DNA from: PFJX01 sp964542455
Lineage (GTDB): Bacteria; Pseudomonadota; Gammaproteobacteria; Burkholderiales; Thiobacillaceae
Assembly (NCBI GenBank): GCA_964542455.1
Contig: CAZIUC010000019.1
Span: 1 to 64,000 of the forward strand
DNA: 64,000 bases
Direction of reading: 5' to 3'
In this document: piece after piece, positions 8,326 through 16,071 of the stretch
How the letters are laid out: every line of letters starts with the position of its first letter
Position numbering within the stretch: position 1 is the first letter of the stretch
Translations under genes and position numbers: made by a program
The notes under the pieces: model-generated
The model's input: the letters and a program-made list of their open reading frames with translations, nothing else
Databases searched by the model: none
Told to the model about the DNA's origin: nothing

Positions 8326-8447
8326 TTTGTGGATTGTGCCGGTTGCGTGGTTTGTACTGGCGCGCTTGCGTCGGGCAGATACAAGGCGCCTTTCTTGCCG
8401 CAGCCGGCGAGGAAAAACAGCGCGAGGAGAATGGTCAGAATGCGCAT
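8322..8447 (-). CDS. lptM: small lipoprotein LptM (YifL)
   Basis: This gene encodes only 41 residues: a signal sequence (MRILTILLALFFL), a lipobox LAGC with the lipidated Cys16, then GKKGALYLPD, the signature of the LptM/YifL family, and a short Pro/Gln tail. In E. coli LptM assists assembly of the LptD/LptE lipopolysaccharide translocon at the outer membrane. The stop overlaps the lysA start (ATGA), matching the conserved lptM-lysA order. Only about 43 bases separate it from cyaY on the other strand, so the two promoters must overlap. Confidence 0.93.
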   Translation of the reverse strand: MRILTILLALFFLAGCGKKGALYLPDASAPVQTTQPAQSTK

Positions 8448-8490
8448 GGGAAGCCCTTAAAATGGCGAAAAGTCTAGCATGGAGCATCCG

Positions 8491-8802
8491 ATGACCGAGA
8501 GCGAGTACACCCACCTGGCCGACGCCACCCTGAACCGCCTGGAAGCGGCCCTGGACGCGGCCGAAATCGACTACGAACGGGCGGCCGGCGGTGTTCTCGA
8601 AATCGAATTCGATAACGGCTCGGTGATCGTGGTGAACAAGCAGGCGGCGGCCCAGGAAATCTGGGTGGCGGCGAAAAGCGGCGGCTTCCATTACCGCTGG
8701 GATGCCGCCGTCTGGCGCGACACACGCGGCGGCGAGGAGTTGTTCGCCGCGCTGGCGCGGCTGGCCTCGGGACAGTCCGGCGAACCCGTTGAACTGAGTT
8801 GA
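8491..8802 (+). CDS. cyaY: frataxin-like iron-sulfur cluster protein CyaY
   Basis: CyaY is the bacterial frataxin. It binds iron and modulates the cysteine desulfurase/IscU machinery. The 103-residue protein has an acidic first helix (LEAALDAAEIDYE), the GGVLEIEFDNGS strand pair, the VNKQAAAQEIWVAAKSGG core and the GFHYRW strand typical of the family. The start at 8491 (MTESEYTHLAD) is chosen over the in-frame ATG at 8479 because it matches other CyaY N-termini and has GGAG six bases upstream. It diverges from lptM-lysA. Confidence 0.95.
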   Translation: MTESEYTHLADATLNRLEAALDAAEIDYERAAGGVLEIEFDNGSVIVVNKQAAAQEIWVAAKSGGFHYRWDAAVWRDTRGGEELFAALARLASGQSGEPVELS

Positions 8803-8831
8803 GCAAGGATGACGCGGTAACGGAGACGATC

Positions 8832-9386
8832 ATGGACGAACAATCCCTATTCCAGCAATTGCCTGAACTGGTGGGCCAGCTTGGGGTGGAGCATGTCAAA
8901 CCGCTGCTGGATCGCATTACGGTGCGGAGCTTGTCCGATGGCGAGGTTCTTCTCCATGACCAGGCGCCGATCGACGCGCTGTATCTGGTGCTCTCGGGCT
9001 GTCTGCGGTTGTCCATCGAGTTTGCCGACCATGCCATCCAGTTGGGCGAGATCGGCCCGGGCAACTGGGTGGGTGAAGTCGGCTATTTCAGCGGTGTGCA
9101 CCTCGCGTCCAGCACCGTCACCGCCTGTGGCGAGGCCGAAGTCGCCCGTCTGGCCTACAAGGACTTTGATGCGCTGCTGGATGACGATTCGGTCGCGGTG
9201 TGCCGCCTGACCCACGGTTTCATCCAGATGCTGATGCGGCGTCTCGCTGTGACCGCGAACAATCCCATCATCGACCCGCAAGGCGAGATGCTGCTGCTGG
9301 GCGACCTTTCCGTGCCCTGGGCGGATCTCGCGCAGAGCCCCCACGGTGTGGTGGATTTCCTCAAGACCTTGCTGGGAGTGCACTGA
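8832..9386 (+). CDS. cyclic nucleotide-binding-fold protein without HTH (first of two)
   Basis: The 184-residue product has one cNMP-binding jelly roll: LSDGEVLLHDQAPIDALYLVLSGCLRLS, then PGNWVGEVGYFSGV, then SSTVTACGEAEVARL. The phosphate-binding arginine of true cAMP/cGMP receptors (motif GExxLF...RSA) is replaced around residues 85-100 by SSTVTA, so it may not bind a cyclic nucleotide. No helix-turn-helix follows, unlike CRP/FNR. A TTG at 8799 overlapping the cyaY stop is an alternative start; 8832 has a GGAG site. The stop overlaps the next gene (TGATG). Confidence 0.75.
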   Translation: MDEQSLFQQLPELVGQLGVEHVKPLLDRITVRSLSDGEVLLHDQAPIDALYLVLSGCLRLSIEFADHAIQLGEIGPGNWVGEVGYFSGVHLASSTVTACGEAEVARLAYKDFDALLDDDSVAVCRLTHGFIQMLMRRLAVTANNPIIDPQGEMLLLGDLSVPWADLAQSPHGVVDFLKTLLGVH

Positions 9387-9871
9387 TGCTATTGCGTAAC
9401 TTTCTGCGCAACCTGCCGAGCTTCCAGTACATGTCGGAAGCCGATGTCGATCACGTCGCCGCCGCCATGCGCGTGGACGACTACCCCGATCAGCATGTGT
9501 TCATCTACCAGGAACGGCTCAACAAGGAACTGTTCCTGTTGCTCGATGGCGCGGTGAAGGTCTGCCACTACGGCAACGGCGGCCGCTACTACACCCTGAA
9601 GACCCTGCAACCGGGTGAATTCTTCGGCATCCCCTCGATTTCCCAGGGCATCCCGTCCCTCACCAGCTGCCAGTCGAGCGGGCCGGTGAAAGTCGCCAGC
9701 CTGCCCTTTTCCGCCTACATGCTGCTGTACCAGCCGGATTCCGATATCGGTTGCCGCTTCCAGTACGTCATCGCCAGCCAGTTGGCGCGCGACCTGCACG
9801 ACCGCCACGACGCCTTGCGCAACCTGTTGGCGCAGGTCTATGGGGACAAGAGCGGGAAAATCGTCGCGTAA
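9386..9871 (+). CDS. cyclic nucleotide-binding-fold protein without HTH (second of two)
   Basis: This 161-residue protein is again a single CRP-type jelly roll: VFIYQERLNKELFLLLDGAVKV, LQPGEFFGIPSISQG, then a helical tail (ASQLARDLHDRHDALRNLLAQ) that may dimerise. There is no DNA-binding domain. The ATG at 9386 shares bases with the stop of the upstream homologue, and the two proteins are similar in layout but quite different in sequence, so they may form a heterodimer. Function is unknown; a sensory or scaffold role is a guess from the fold. A palindromic intergenic region follows. Confidence 0.75.
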   Translation: MLLRNFLRNLPSFQYMSEADVDHVAAAMRVDDYPDQHVFIYQERLNKELFLLLDGAVKVCHYGNGGRYYTLKTLQPGEFFGIPSISQGIPSLTSCQSSGPVKVASLPFSAYMLLYQPDSDIGCRFQYVIASQLARDLHDRHDALRNLLAQVYGDKSGKIVA

Positions 9872-9918
9872 TGTGTTGCTTGGGTAACTTCCCCCTTTCT
9901 CAAGGCGCTTTGCGCGTT

Positions 9919-10038
9919 ACTTGGTGATGCGGTTGGCGCGGTGGTTCCCCCTTCCCCTTTGAAAAAGGGGGAGACCACCACCTCGGGACTTTTCTGTCGC
10001 ATCACCAGTTCACGGTAAAACAGCCTTTTTCAAAGGGG
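9919..10038. repeat. intergenic inverted repeats before argH 3' end
   Basis: The 15-base block CCCCTTTGAAAAAGG (9954-9968) recurs as its exact reverse complement at 10024-10038. Between them the sequence GTGGT..CCCCCTT (9951 region) pairs imperfectly with the AAGGGGGAGACCAC that follows, and TTGGTGATGCG near 9921 pairs with CGCATCACCA near 9999. It probably forms a long imperfect hairpin and may end both converging transcripts. It looks like a repeat element rather than unique sequence. Confidence 0.6.
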
Positions 10039-10046
10039 CGAGCCGG

Positions 10047-11438
10047 TCAGCCCAGCCGCTTGCGCGCCCGCGCCACCGCCGCGCGCACCGCCACCGGGGC
10101 GGTGCCGCCGAGGTGGGTGCGTTGCGCCAGCGAGCCTTCCAGGGTGAGCACCTGGTAGACGTCGTCCCCGACCAGCGGCGAGAACGCCTGTAATTCGGCC
10201 AGGGGCAGGTCGGCCAGGTCGCAGCCCTTCTGTTCCGCCGTCCGCACCGCGCGCGCCACGACTTCGTGGGCTTCGCGGAAGGGCAGGCCCTTCTTCACCA
10301 GGTAATCGGCCAGGTCGGTGGCGGTGGCGAAACCTTCGATGGCGGCCTGGCGCATGCGGTCGGCGCGGACCTGGATGCCCGGCACCATTTCCGCGTAGAT
10401 CGCCAGCGAGTCGATCAGGGTGTCGGCGGCGTCGAACAGCGGTTCCTTGTCTTCCTGGTTGTCCTTGTTGTAGGCCAGCGGCTGCCCCTTCATCAGGGTC
10501 AGCAGGGCGATCAGGTGGCCGTTCATGCGCCCGGTCTTGCCGCGCATCAGTTCCGGCACGTCCGGGTTTTTCTTCTGCGGCATGATCGAGGAGCCGGTAC
10601 AGAAGCGGTCCGGCAGGTCGATGAAGCCGAAACGCGGCGTCATCCAGATCACCAGTTCCTCGGACATGCGCGACAGGTGAGTCATGATCAGGGCACCGGC
10701 GGCGAGAAATTCGATGGCGAAGTCGCGGTCGGAGACGGCGTCCAGCGAGTTCTCGCAAATCTCCTCGAAGCCGAGTTCCCGCGCCACGAACTCGCGGTCG
10801 ATCGGATAGCTGGTCCCGGCCAGGGCGGCGGCGCCCAGGGGCAGGCGGTTGACGCGGCGACGGCAGTCGACCAGACGTTCATGGTCGCGCCCCAGCATCT
10901 CGAACCAGGCCATCATGTGGTGGCCGAAAGTGACCGGCTGCGCCGCCTGGAGATGAGTGAAGCCGGGCATCACCGTGTCCGTGTGGCGTTCCGCCAGGTC
11001 CAGCAGCGCCACCTGGGCGGCGCGCAGCAGAGCCTGGATGCGGTCGATGGCGTCACGCAGCCACAGGCGCACGTCGGTGGCCACCTGGTCGTTGCGCGAG
11101 CGGCCTGTGTGCAGGCGCTTGCCGGCGTCGCCGACTTTTTTCGTCAGCGCCCGCTCGATGTTGAAATGGATGTCTTCGTCGTCCAGATTCCAGACGAAGT
11201 TGCCCGCCTCGAAGTCGGCCAGGATTTCACCGAGGCCGCGGCGGATGTCGGCGAGATCCTCGGCCGAGAGCACGCCGACCTTCCGCAACATGGCGGCGTG
11301 CGCCAGCGAGCCCTGGATATCGAACGGCGCCAGACGCCAGTCGAAGGGAATGGAAGCCGTGTAACGCTTGACGCGCTCGGAGACCGGCTCGGAAAAACGG
11401 CCGGACCAGGCCTGGGCGGGAGTGGAGGGAGTGCTCAT
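10047..11438 (-). CDS. argH: argininosuccinate lyase
   Basis: ArgH splits argininosuccinate into arginine and fumarate, the final arginine step. The 463-residue protein carries the superfamily signature GSSIMPQKKNPD around residue 280, the flexible catalytic serine loop of the aspartase/fumarase fold, and the conserved TGRSRNDQ segment near residue 110. It is divergent from the AlgZ-type sensor gene with about 40 bases between the starts, the order also seen around argH and algZ-algR in pseudomonads. Confidence 0.97.
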   Translation of the reverse strand: MSTPSTPAQAWSGRFSEPVSERVKRYTASIPFDWRLAPFDIQGSLAHAAMLRKVGVLSAEDLADIRRGLGEILADFEAGNFVWNLDDEDIHFNIERALTKKVGDAGKRLHTGRSRNDQVATDVRLWLRDAIDRIQALLRAAQVALLDLAERHTDTVMPGFTHLQAAQPVTFGHHMMAWFEMLGRDHERLVDCRRRVNRLPLGAAALAGTSYPIDREFVARELGFEEICENSLDAVSDRDFAIEFLAAGALIMTHLSRMSEELVIWMTPRFGFIDLPDRFCTGSSIMPQKKNPDVPELMRGKTGRMNGHLIALLTLMKGQPLAYNKDNQEDKEPLFDAADTLIDSLAIYAEMVPGIQVRADRMRQAAIEGFATATDLADYLVKKGLPFREAHEVVARAVRTAEQKGCDLADLPLAELQAFSPLVGDDVYQVLTLEGSLAQRTHLGGTAPVAVRAAVARARKRLG

Positions 11439-11479
11439 GGAGTGGTAGCTTTCGCGGCGTAGCTCAGGAGACGCGCATT

Positions 11480-12499
11480 ATGACAAAGACGACCGAAGAC
11501 TCCCGTTTCTCCCTTCCCGATTTCCGTAATCTCGGAATTTTGCTGCGCCTTATCCTTGCCGCGCAGGTGCTCGGACTGGTCGCCGCCCTGCTGGCCGCGA
11601 CGAGCCCCGCGGATACTCTGGGCCTTTTTCTCGGCGACGCCGCCTATTTGCAACCGCCCCTGCTGCTCACCCTGTTGCTACTGTTCCTGATCGGGCCGTG
11701 GCTGGCGCGCAGCCCAGCGCAACAGGGCGTGGTGGTTACCGTATTGGCGGCCGGCACCAGCGCCGTGCTGTGGAGCCTGCTTCTCGAGATCAGTTATCCC
11801 GACGCGGCCAGCGGCAGCCTGGCACGCACCGCCCTGCTCGCGGCGCTGCTGGCCCTGGCCTTGCTGGTCTGGCACGACTGGCGCGCGCGACGGCTTTCCC
11901 CGGCCCTGCCGGAAGCGCGTCTGCAAGCCCTGCAAGCACGCATCCGTCCGCACTTCCTGTTCAACAGCCTCAACAGTGTGCTTTCGCTGATTCGCTCCGA
12001 ACCGGCGCGCGCGGAAAGCGCGCTGGAAAACCTGGCCGACCTCTACCGCGTGCTGATGACCGATAATCACGAACTCTCGCCCTTGAGCCGCGAAATGGAA
12101 TTGGCGCGTGCTTATCTCGACCTGGAAGCCATGCGTCTGGACAATCGTCTGCAGGTCGATTGGCGCACCGACAACGCGCCGCCCGGCGCCCTGTTGCCCT
12201 CCCTCCTGTTGCAACCGCTGCTGGAAAACGCCGTCTATCACGGCATCGAGCCGAATCCTCAGGGCGGCCGCATCGGCATCGACATCTTCGCGCGCGACCA
12301 CCAGTTGCACGTCGTGGTGCGCAATCCCCTCGGCAGCGCCGTCCGCCCCGGCAACAGCATGGCGCTGTCCAACATTCGTGAGCGCCTGCGGCTGCATTTC
12401 GATGCCGAAGCGCGTCTGTCCACCCACGAAGCCGGTGGCGAATTCCATGTACAGGTGGTGATGCCGTTGAAGACCGTGCCGGTGGGGAAGGCATCCTGA
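11480..12499 (+). CDS. AlgZ/LytS-type sensor histidine kinase
   Basis: The 339-residue protein has four membrane helices (about residues 20-135) and then the LytS-type kinase: phospho-acceptor His158 in the motif IRPHFLFNSLNSV, a PLLENAVYHGIE N-box and a GMGL-like G region around residues 290-305. This kinase class pairs with LytTR response regulators, and one lies 110 bases downstream. The closest known layout is AlgZ (FimS) next to argH in Pseudomonas, where AlgZ/AlgR controls alginate and type IV pili. The target set here is not known. A repeat element separates it from its regulator. Confidence 0.88.
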   Translation: MTKTTEDSRFSLPDFRNLGILLRLILAAQVLGLVAALLAATSPADTLGLFLGDAAYLQPPLLLTLLLLFLIGPWLARSPAQQGVVVTVLAAGTSAVLWSLLLEISYPDAASGSLARTALLAALLALALLVWHDWRARRLSPALPEARLQALQARIRPHFLFNSLNSVLSLIRSEPARAESALENLADLYRVLMTDNHELSPLSREMELARAYLDLEAMRLDNRLQVDWRTDNAPPGALLPSLLLQPLLENAVYHGIEPNPQGGRIGIDIFARDHQLHVVVRNPLGSAVRPGNSMALSNIRERLRLHFDAEARLSTHEAGGEFHVQVVMPLKTVPVGKAS

Positions 12500-12512
12500 G
12501 ATGGCTTTTCCC

Positions 12513-12581
12513 GTAGCGCAGGCTTCCAGCCTGCTTCGTACTTCTGATCAGATGAACGAGCAGGCTGGAAGCCTGCGCTAC
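12513..12581. repeat. palindromic repeat (GTAGCGCAGGCTTCC type)
   Basis: Perfect 22-base inverted arms at 12513-12534 and 12560-12581, beginning GTAGCGCAGGCTTCCAGCC, enclose a 25-base loop. It sits between the sensor kinase and response regulator genes. The form, a GTAG end with a long GC-rich arm, matches other elements in this window (25449-25503, 56447-56508), although the core sequence differs. Confidence 0.9.
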
Positions 12582-12609
12582 TCGTCTGGCTTGCGTATAG
12601 GTTGCCGCC

Positions 12610-13359
12610 ATGCCGATTAAGGTCATCCTCGCCGACGACGAAGCGCTGGCGCGCAGTCGCCTGCGCAGCCTGCTCGGCGACCTGAACACGGAGTTGCCGG
12701 TAGAAGTGGTGGCCGAGGCAGCGAACGGTGGCGAGGTGTTGGCGCGCGTTCTCGACACGCCCGCCGATGTCATCCTCATGGACATCCAGATGCCCGGCAT
12801 GAGCGGCCTCGAAGCCGCGCGCCACTTGACCGCCATGAGCGGCGCGCCGGGAAAGCCGCCGGCCATCATTTTCGTCACCGCGCACGACGAGCATGCCATC
12901 GCCGCCTTCGAGCTGCGCGCCGTCGATTACCTGCTGAAGCCGGTGCGCCAGGCCCGTCTGAAAGAAGCCCTGAGCCGCATCCGGCCGCTGCCGCCGGATA
13001 CCGCCGCCAGCCTCGCGCCGCGCCGCGCCAGCTTCACCGTGCTGGAACGCAACCGCATCCTGCAAGTGGCGGTGGCCGAAGTCCTCTACCTGCGCGCCGA
13101 GCAACGCTACGTCACCGCCCGCACGCGCGAGCGCGAGTACCTGCTGGATGAATCGCTGGTGAAACTGGAAGAGGAATTCGCCGACGAGTTCCTCCGCCTG
13201 CACCGCAACTGCCTGGTCGCCCGCCGCCATCTGGCCGGCTTCGAGCGCATGGAAGGCGGCGGCGAGCCGGCCTGGCAGGCGCTGCTCCGGGACTGGCCGG
13301 AAAAACTGCCGGTGTCGCGGCGGCAACTGCATGTGGTGCGCGAGTTCAAGGCGAAGTAG
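12610..13359 (+). CDS. AlgR-type LytTR response regulator
   Basis: The 249-residue protein has an N-terminal receiver domain with the acidic pair Asp9/Asp10, phospho-acceptor Asp58 (VILMDIQMPG), Thr90 and Lys110 (DYLLKPVR), followed by a C-terminal LytTR DNA-binding domain (about 145-245) with YLRAEQRYVTART and LHRNCLV. It should be phosphorylated by the kinase encoded just upstream. In Pseudomonas the homologue AlgR activates alginate and pilus genes; there hemC follows, whereas here the next gene is on the other strand and unrelated. Confidence 0.9.
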   Translation: MPIKVILADDEALARSRLRSLLGDLNTELPVEVVAEAANGGEVLARVLDTPADVILMDIQMPGMSGLEAARHLTAMSGAPGKPPAIIFVTAHDEHAIAAFELRAVDYLLKPVRQARLKEALSRIRPLPPDTAASLAPRRASFTVLERNRILQVAVAEVLYLRAEQRYVTARTREREYLLDESLVKLEEEFADEFLRLHRNCLVARRHLAGFERMEGGGEPAWQALLRDWPEKLPVSRRQLHVVREFKAK

Positions 13360-13378
13360 GCGGCGCCACAGCACCTCC

Positions 13379-14584
13379 TCAATGGTAGAGCAGCAGCGCC
13401 TCCCGTTCCTCCAGCCAGGCCGCTTCGTCGATTGCAGCCAGGGCATCCAGGTCGTCCGGCGTGGCGGCGAGGTCGTCCACCCAGTGCCGCAGCGCTTCAC
13501 CGCCGTTGATCAGGTCGATGGCGCGGCGGTCGTGTTCGTATTCGTAGGCAAAATCGCGCCAGAGCGGGTAGTCGGGCCGGAGTCGCCGCAGGGCCTTGAA
13601 GGCGAGGGCTTGCAGGCGCCAGGGGCGGAAGGCGGTGTGGTCGTAGGCGGCGTCCTCGACGTGGATCTGCACCCCGGCGCACAGCCGGCCGGCGTGTTTG
13701 TGGAAGGTCGGCTCGAACCAGCATTCGCGCAAGGCGCAGCCGCGCAGCCAACGCGGCGCCAGTTCGCGCATGGTGGCGAGCAGGGCGCGCGCGTCGAGGT
13801 CGGGGGCGCCGAACAGTTCCAGCGGCCGCGTGGTGCCGCGCCCTTCCGACAGGGTGGTGCCTTCCAGCAGCACGGTGCCGGCATAGGCGCGCGCCATCCA
13901 CAGGTTGGCGGCGTTGGGGCTGGGGTTGACCCAGGCGCGTTCGCCCAGCGGCCAGCCGTGGCCGGGCGCGGCATCGGGTTCCCAGCCACGCATTTCGATC
14001 ACTCGGTAATCCACATCCAGCTTCAGCGCGCGGATGAACCAATGGCCCATCTCGCCCAGGGTGAGGCCGTGGCGCATGGGCATGGGGCCGGCGCCGACGA
14101 AGCTCTCCCAGCCGGGACGCAGGCTCAGCCCTTCGGCCGGGCGTCCGGCGGGATTCGGGCGGTCCAGCACCCAGACGCTTTTGCCATGCTCTGCCGCCGC
14201 TTCCAGCACATAACGCAGGGTGGTGATGAAGGTGTAGATGCGGCAGCCGAGGTCTTGCAGGTCGACCAGCAGGACGTCGAAGGTATCGAGCATCGCCGGG
14301 GTGGGACGGCGCACTTCGCCATAGAGGCTGAACACCGGGATGCCGTGGACGGGGTCGAGGAAGTCGGGCGACTCCACCATGTTGTCCTGCTTGTCGCCGC
14401 GCAGGCCATGCTGCGGGCCGAAGGCGGCGGTGAGCTTGAGGTCGGGCAGGGCGGCGAGGGCGTCGAGGGCATGGGTGAGGCCCTCGGTCACCGAGGCGGG
14501 GTGCGCCAGCAACGCGACGCGGCGGCCGCGCAGGGGTTGCCGCAAGGCGGGGTCGGCGAGGAAACGGTCAAGGCCGAATTTCAT
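13379..14584 (-). CDS. NamZ-like exo-beta-N-acetylmuramidase (DUF1343)
   Basis: The 401-residue protein belongs to the DUF1343 family, whose characterised member NamZ releases terminal N-acetylmuramic acid from peptidoglycan fragments. Visible family segments are GPQHGLRGDKQDNM, the DVLLVDLQDLGCRIYTF strand-helix and VLDRPNPAG. No signal peptide is seen from the start at 14584, so it would act in the cytoplasm on imported muropeptides unless exported another way. The ATG at 14584 overlaps the stop of the upstream DOMON-like gene (ATGA). The frame extends upstream to 14611 without family support. Confidence 0.85.
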   Translation of the reverse strand: MKFGLDRFLADPALRQPLRGRRVALLAHPASVTEGLTHALDALAALPDLKLTAAFGPQHGLRGDKQDNMVESPDFLDPVHGIPVFSLYGEVRRPTPAMLDTFDVLLVDLQDLGCRIYTFITTLRYVLEAAAEHGKSVWVLDRPNPAGRPAEGLSLRPGWESFVGAGPMPMRHGLTLGEMGHWFIRALKLDVDYRVIEMRGWEPDAAPGHGWPLGERAWVNPSPNAANLWMARAYAGTVLLEGTTLSEGRGTTRPLELFGAPDLDARALLATMRELAPRWLRGCALRECWFEPTFHKHAGRLCAGVQIHVEDAAYDHTAFRPWRLQALAFKALRRLRPDYPLWRDFAYEYEHDRRAIDLINGGEALRHWVDDLAATPDDLDALAAIDEAAWLEEREALLLYH

Positions 14585-15105
14585 GGGCGTGCAAGCTCCA
14601 GAGCGAAGCAATCGGAATGGTGGAAATCGGGGCGGCCGGGCGGGTGGCGCAAGGCCCAGTAGGAAAGTGAGCCATCCACCGCCTCGATGACGGCGGACAG
14701 GCCGAGGCGCAGACGCGGACCCGATGGCAGATTCCGCGCCGGCAGGAAGACGCGCAGGTCGAGTTCGGCTTCCGTGGCGCGTTCGATGCGCGGGGCGGTC
14801 GCATCTTCCAGTTCCCCGCCCTGGCGATAGGCGTGGAAGCCATAGGCCTGCCAGGCGCCCGAGGGAGAGAAATTGAATTCCCGATAGGCGGGGGCGTCGG
14901 CGCCCATGACAAAAACCTCGAAGCAGGTATGGCGCCAGAGGCCTTCGACCCGTTCCGGCGTTGCCGTGTCGGGGATGACCAGGTGGGTCGGGTCGGCGGC
15001 GAGCCGGTAGCGTAGCGACAGCCCTTCAGTGGCCAATTCGGCGTTCACCCGGATGCCACGCAGCCACGGCGCCGGGAAGTGCTCGTGGCGGATCAGGTCG
15101 ATCAC
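14581..15105 (-). CDS. DOMON-like domain protein
   Basis: This 174-residue protein resembles the DOMON-like beta-sandwich proteins often encoded beside cell-wall genes: GLSLRYRLAADPTHLVIP, LWRHTCFEVFVMG, YREFNFSPSGAWQAYGF and a closing LGLSAVIEAVDGSLSYWALRHP. The motif FNFSPSG.W..Y.F is the most distinctive. It probably binds a carbohydrate or another ligand; no catalytic site is evident. It is directly upstream of, and overlapping, the NamZ-like gene, which suggests a shared role in peptidoglycan fragment use. No signal peptide is present. Confidence 0.7.
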   Translation of the reverse strand: MIDLIRHEHFPAPWLRGIRVNAELATEGLSLRYRLAADPTHLVIPDTATPERVEGLWRHTCFEVFVMGADAPAYREFNFSPSGAWQAYGFHAYRQGGELEDATAPRIERATEAELDLRVFLPARNLPSGPRLRLGLSAVIEAVDGSLSYWALRHPPGRPDFHHSDCFALELARP

Positions 15106-15289
15106 GCGAGTCTCCGGGCGGCGAGGTGGGTACGGGGAGGGTGGGTGGGCTTCCGCATGGCCGGGATAAATACCATGAAATCACGCGGCGAAAGCGCGAG
15201 GTGATACCTCGCAATCCACTTCCGTAGCCGCCGCCAATCGGAAAACCCGGTCAGAATCCCGGCCCAACCGCCACTTTCGAGATTGCGTC

Positions 15290-15538
15290 ATGGATGACCT
15301 GAATACCCTCTCGTCCCTTGGCTTGGCGCTTCCCAGCCCGGCCTACCTGTTTGGCCTCATCTTCTTCGGGATTGCCGGTTACGCGGCCTACCGTTACGGC
15401 AGGAAGGCCGGGCTGGCCAAGCCCAGGTGGATCGGCATCGCCATGATGCTGTACCCCTATGCCATTTCCGAGACCTGGCTGTTGTATGCCGTCGGCGCCG
15501 GCTTGTGCGTGGCCTTGTATGTGTATCGCGAGTCGTAG
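15290..15538 (+). CDS. small two-helix membrane protein
   Basis: The 82-residue product has two hydrophobic segments (about 18-36 and 48-78) joined by a basic loop (YRYGRKAGLAKPR), so the loop is probably cytoplasmic. The segment GIAMMLYPYAISETWLLYAVG recurs in small conserved proteins of betaproteobacteria of unknown function. It stands alone with about 180 bases upstream and 150 downstream. Confidence 0.65.
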   Translation: MDDLNTLSSLGLALPSPAYLFGLIFFGIAGYAAYRYGRKAGLAKPRWIGIAMMLYPYAISETWLLYAVGAGLCVALYVYRES

Positions 15539-15632
15539 CGGGATGGCTGGATGAGCGGGCTGAAAATGGTATGTAACAACTACTTACGGCCTGGTAACAC
15601 AGCGCCAACATCCGGCTTACATCACCTCCTCA

Positions 15633-15658
15633 GAATGCGTTCCACCCGCCACGCATTC
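15633..15658. repeat. 8-bp inverted repeat upstream of secreted protein gene
   Basis: GAATGCGT (15633-15640) and ACGCATTC (15651-15658) are perfect inverted arms with a 10-base loop, 32 bases before the next start codon. It could be an operator or an RNA hairpin in the leader; there is no T-run. Confidence 0.35.
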
Positions 15659-15690
15659 CGCGTCAACCGGGTTTACCAAGGAGTCATGTC

Positions 15691-15996
15691 ATGAAATCAG
15701 GCACAATGTTGAAGGCCTTCGGCGTTTGCGCAATTTCCTTCCTGTCGCTATCCGGCGGCGCCGCCCAGGCGGCCGATAGCTGTGTGTTGTCTTCCCTGTC
15801 TCGCACCGCCGCCGCGGTCGATGGCGCCGACGGACCGGGTAATGGTCATGAGGGCGGCAATGCTTCCGCCCGGAGCCGGGACATGGTTGCCACCCTCGCG
15901 CCCATCATGGGTGGCATGGCCAAGGAAGGTATCCACACGGCTTCCTCGGTGATGCGGGCGTTGACGCAAGAGGCCGGCCACCTGCTCCAGGATTAG
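15691..15996 (+). CDS. small secreted protein, unknown
   Basis: The first 27 residues form a signal peptide ending in GAAQA. The mature part is about 74 residues, Gly/Ala/Ser-rich in the middle (DGADGPGNGHEGGNAS), and ends in an amphipathic helix (MAKEGIHTASSVMRALTQEAGHLLQ). One cysteine is present in the mature chain. I do not recognise the family. The AAGGAG ribosome site at 15679-15684 and the signal peptide make it a likely real gene. It is followed by a terminator shared with the converging OmpA-type gene. Confidence 0.6.
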   Translation: MKSGTMLKAFGVCAISFLSLSGGAAQAADSCVLSSLSRTAAAVDGADGPGNGHEGGNASARSRDMVATLAPIMGGMAKEGIHTASSVMRALTQEAGHLLQD

Positions 15997-16024
15997 CGTC
16001 GGGCGCTGGATTCCGGTGTTCCAA

Positions 16025-16057
16025 AAAAACGGGCCGCCCATTGGGCGGCCCGTTTTC
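16025..16057. terminator. bidirectional terminator
   Basis: The stem ACGGGCCGCCCA/TGGGCGGCCCGT is almost loopless around 16040, preceded by seven A bases and followed by TTTT. It serves the small secreted gene (+) and the OmpA-type gene (-), which converge. Confidence 0.92.
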
Positions 16058-16071
16058 GTCATGCGCGAGCG

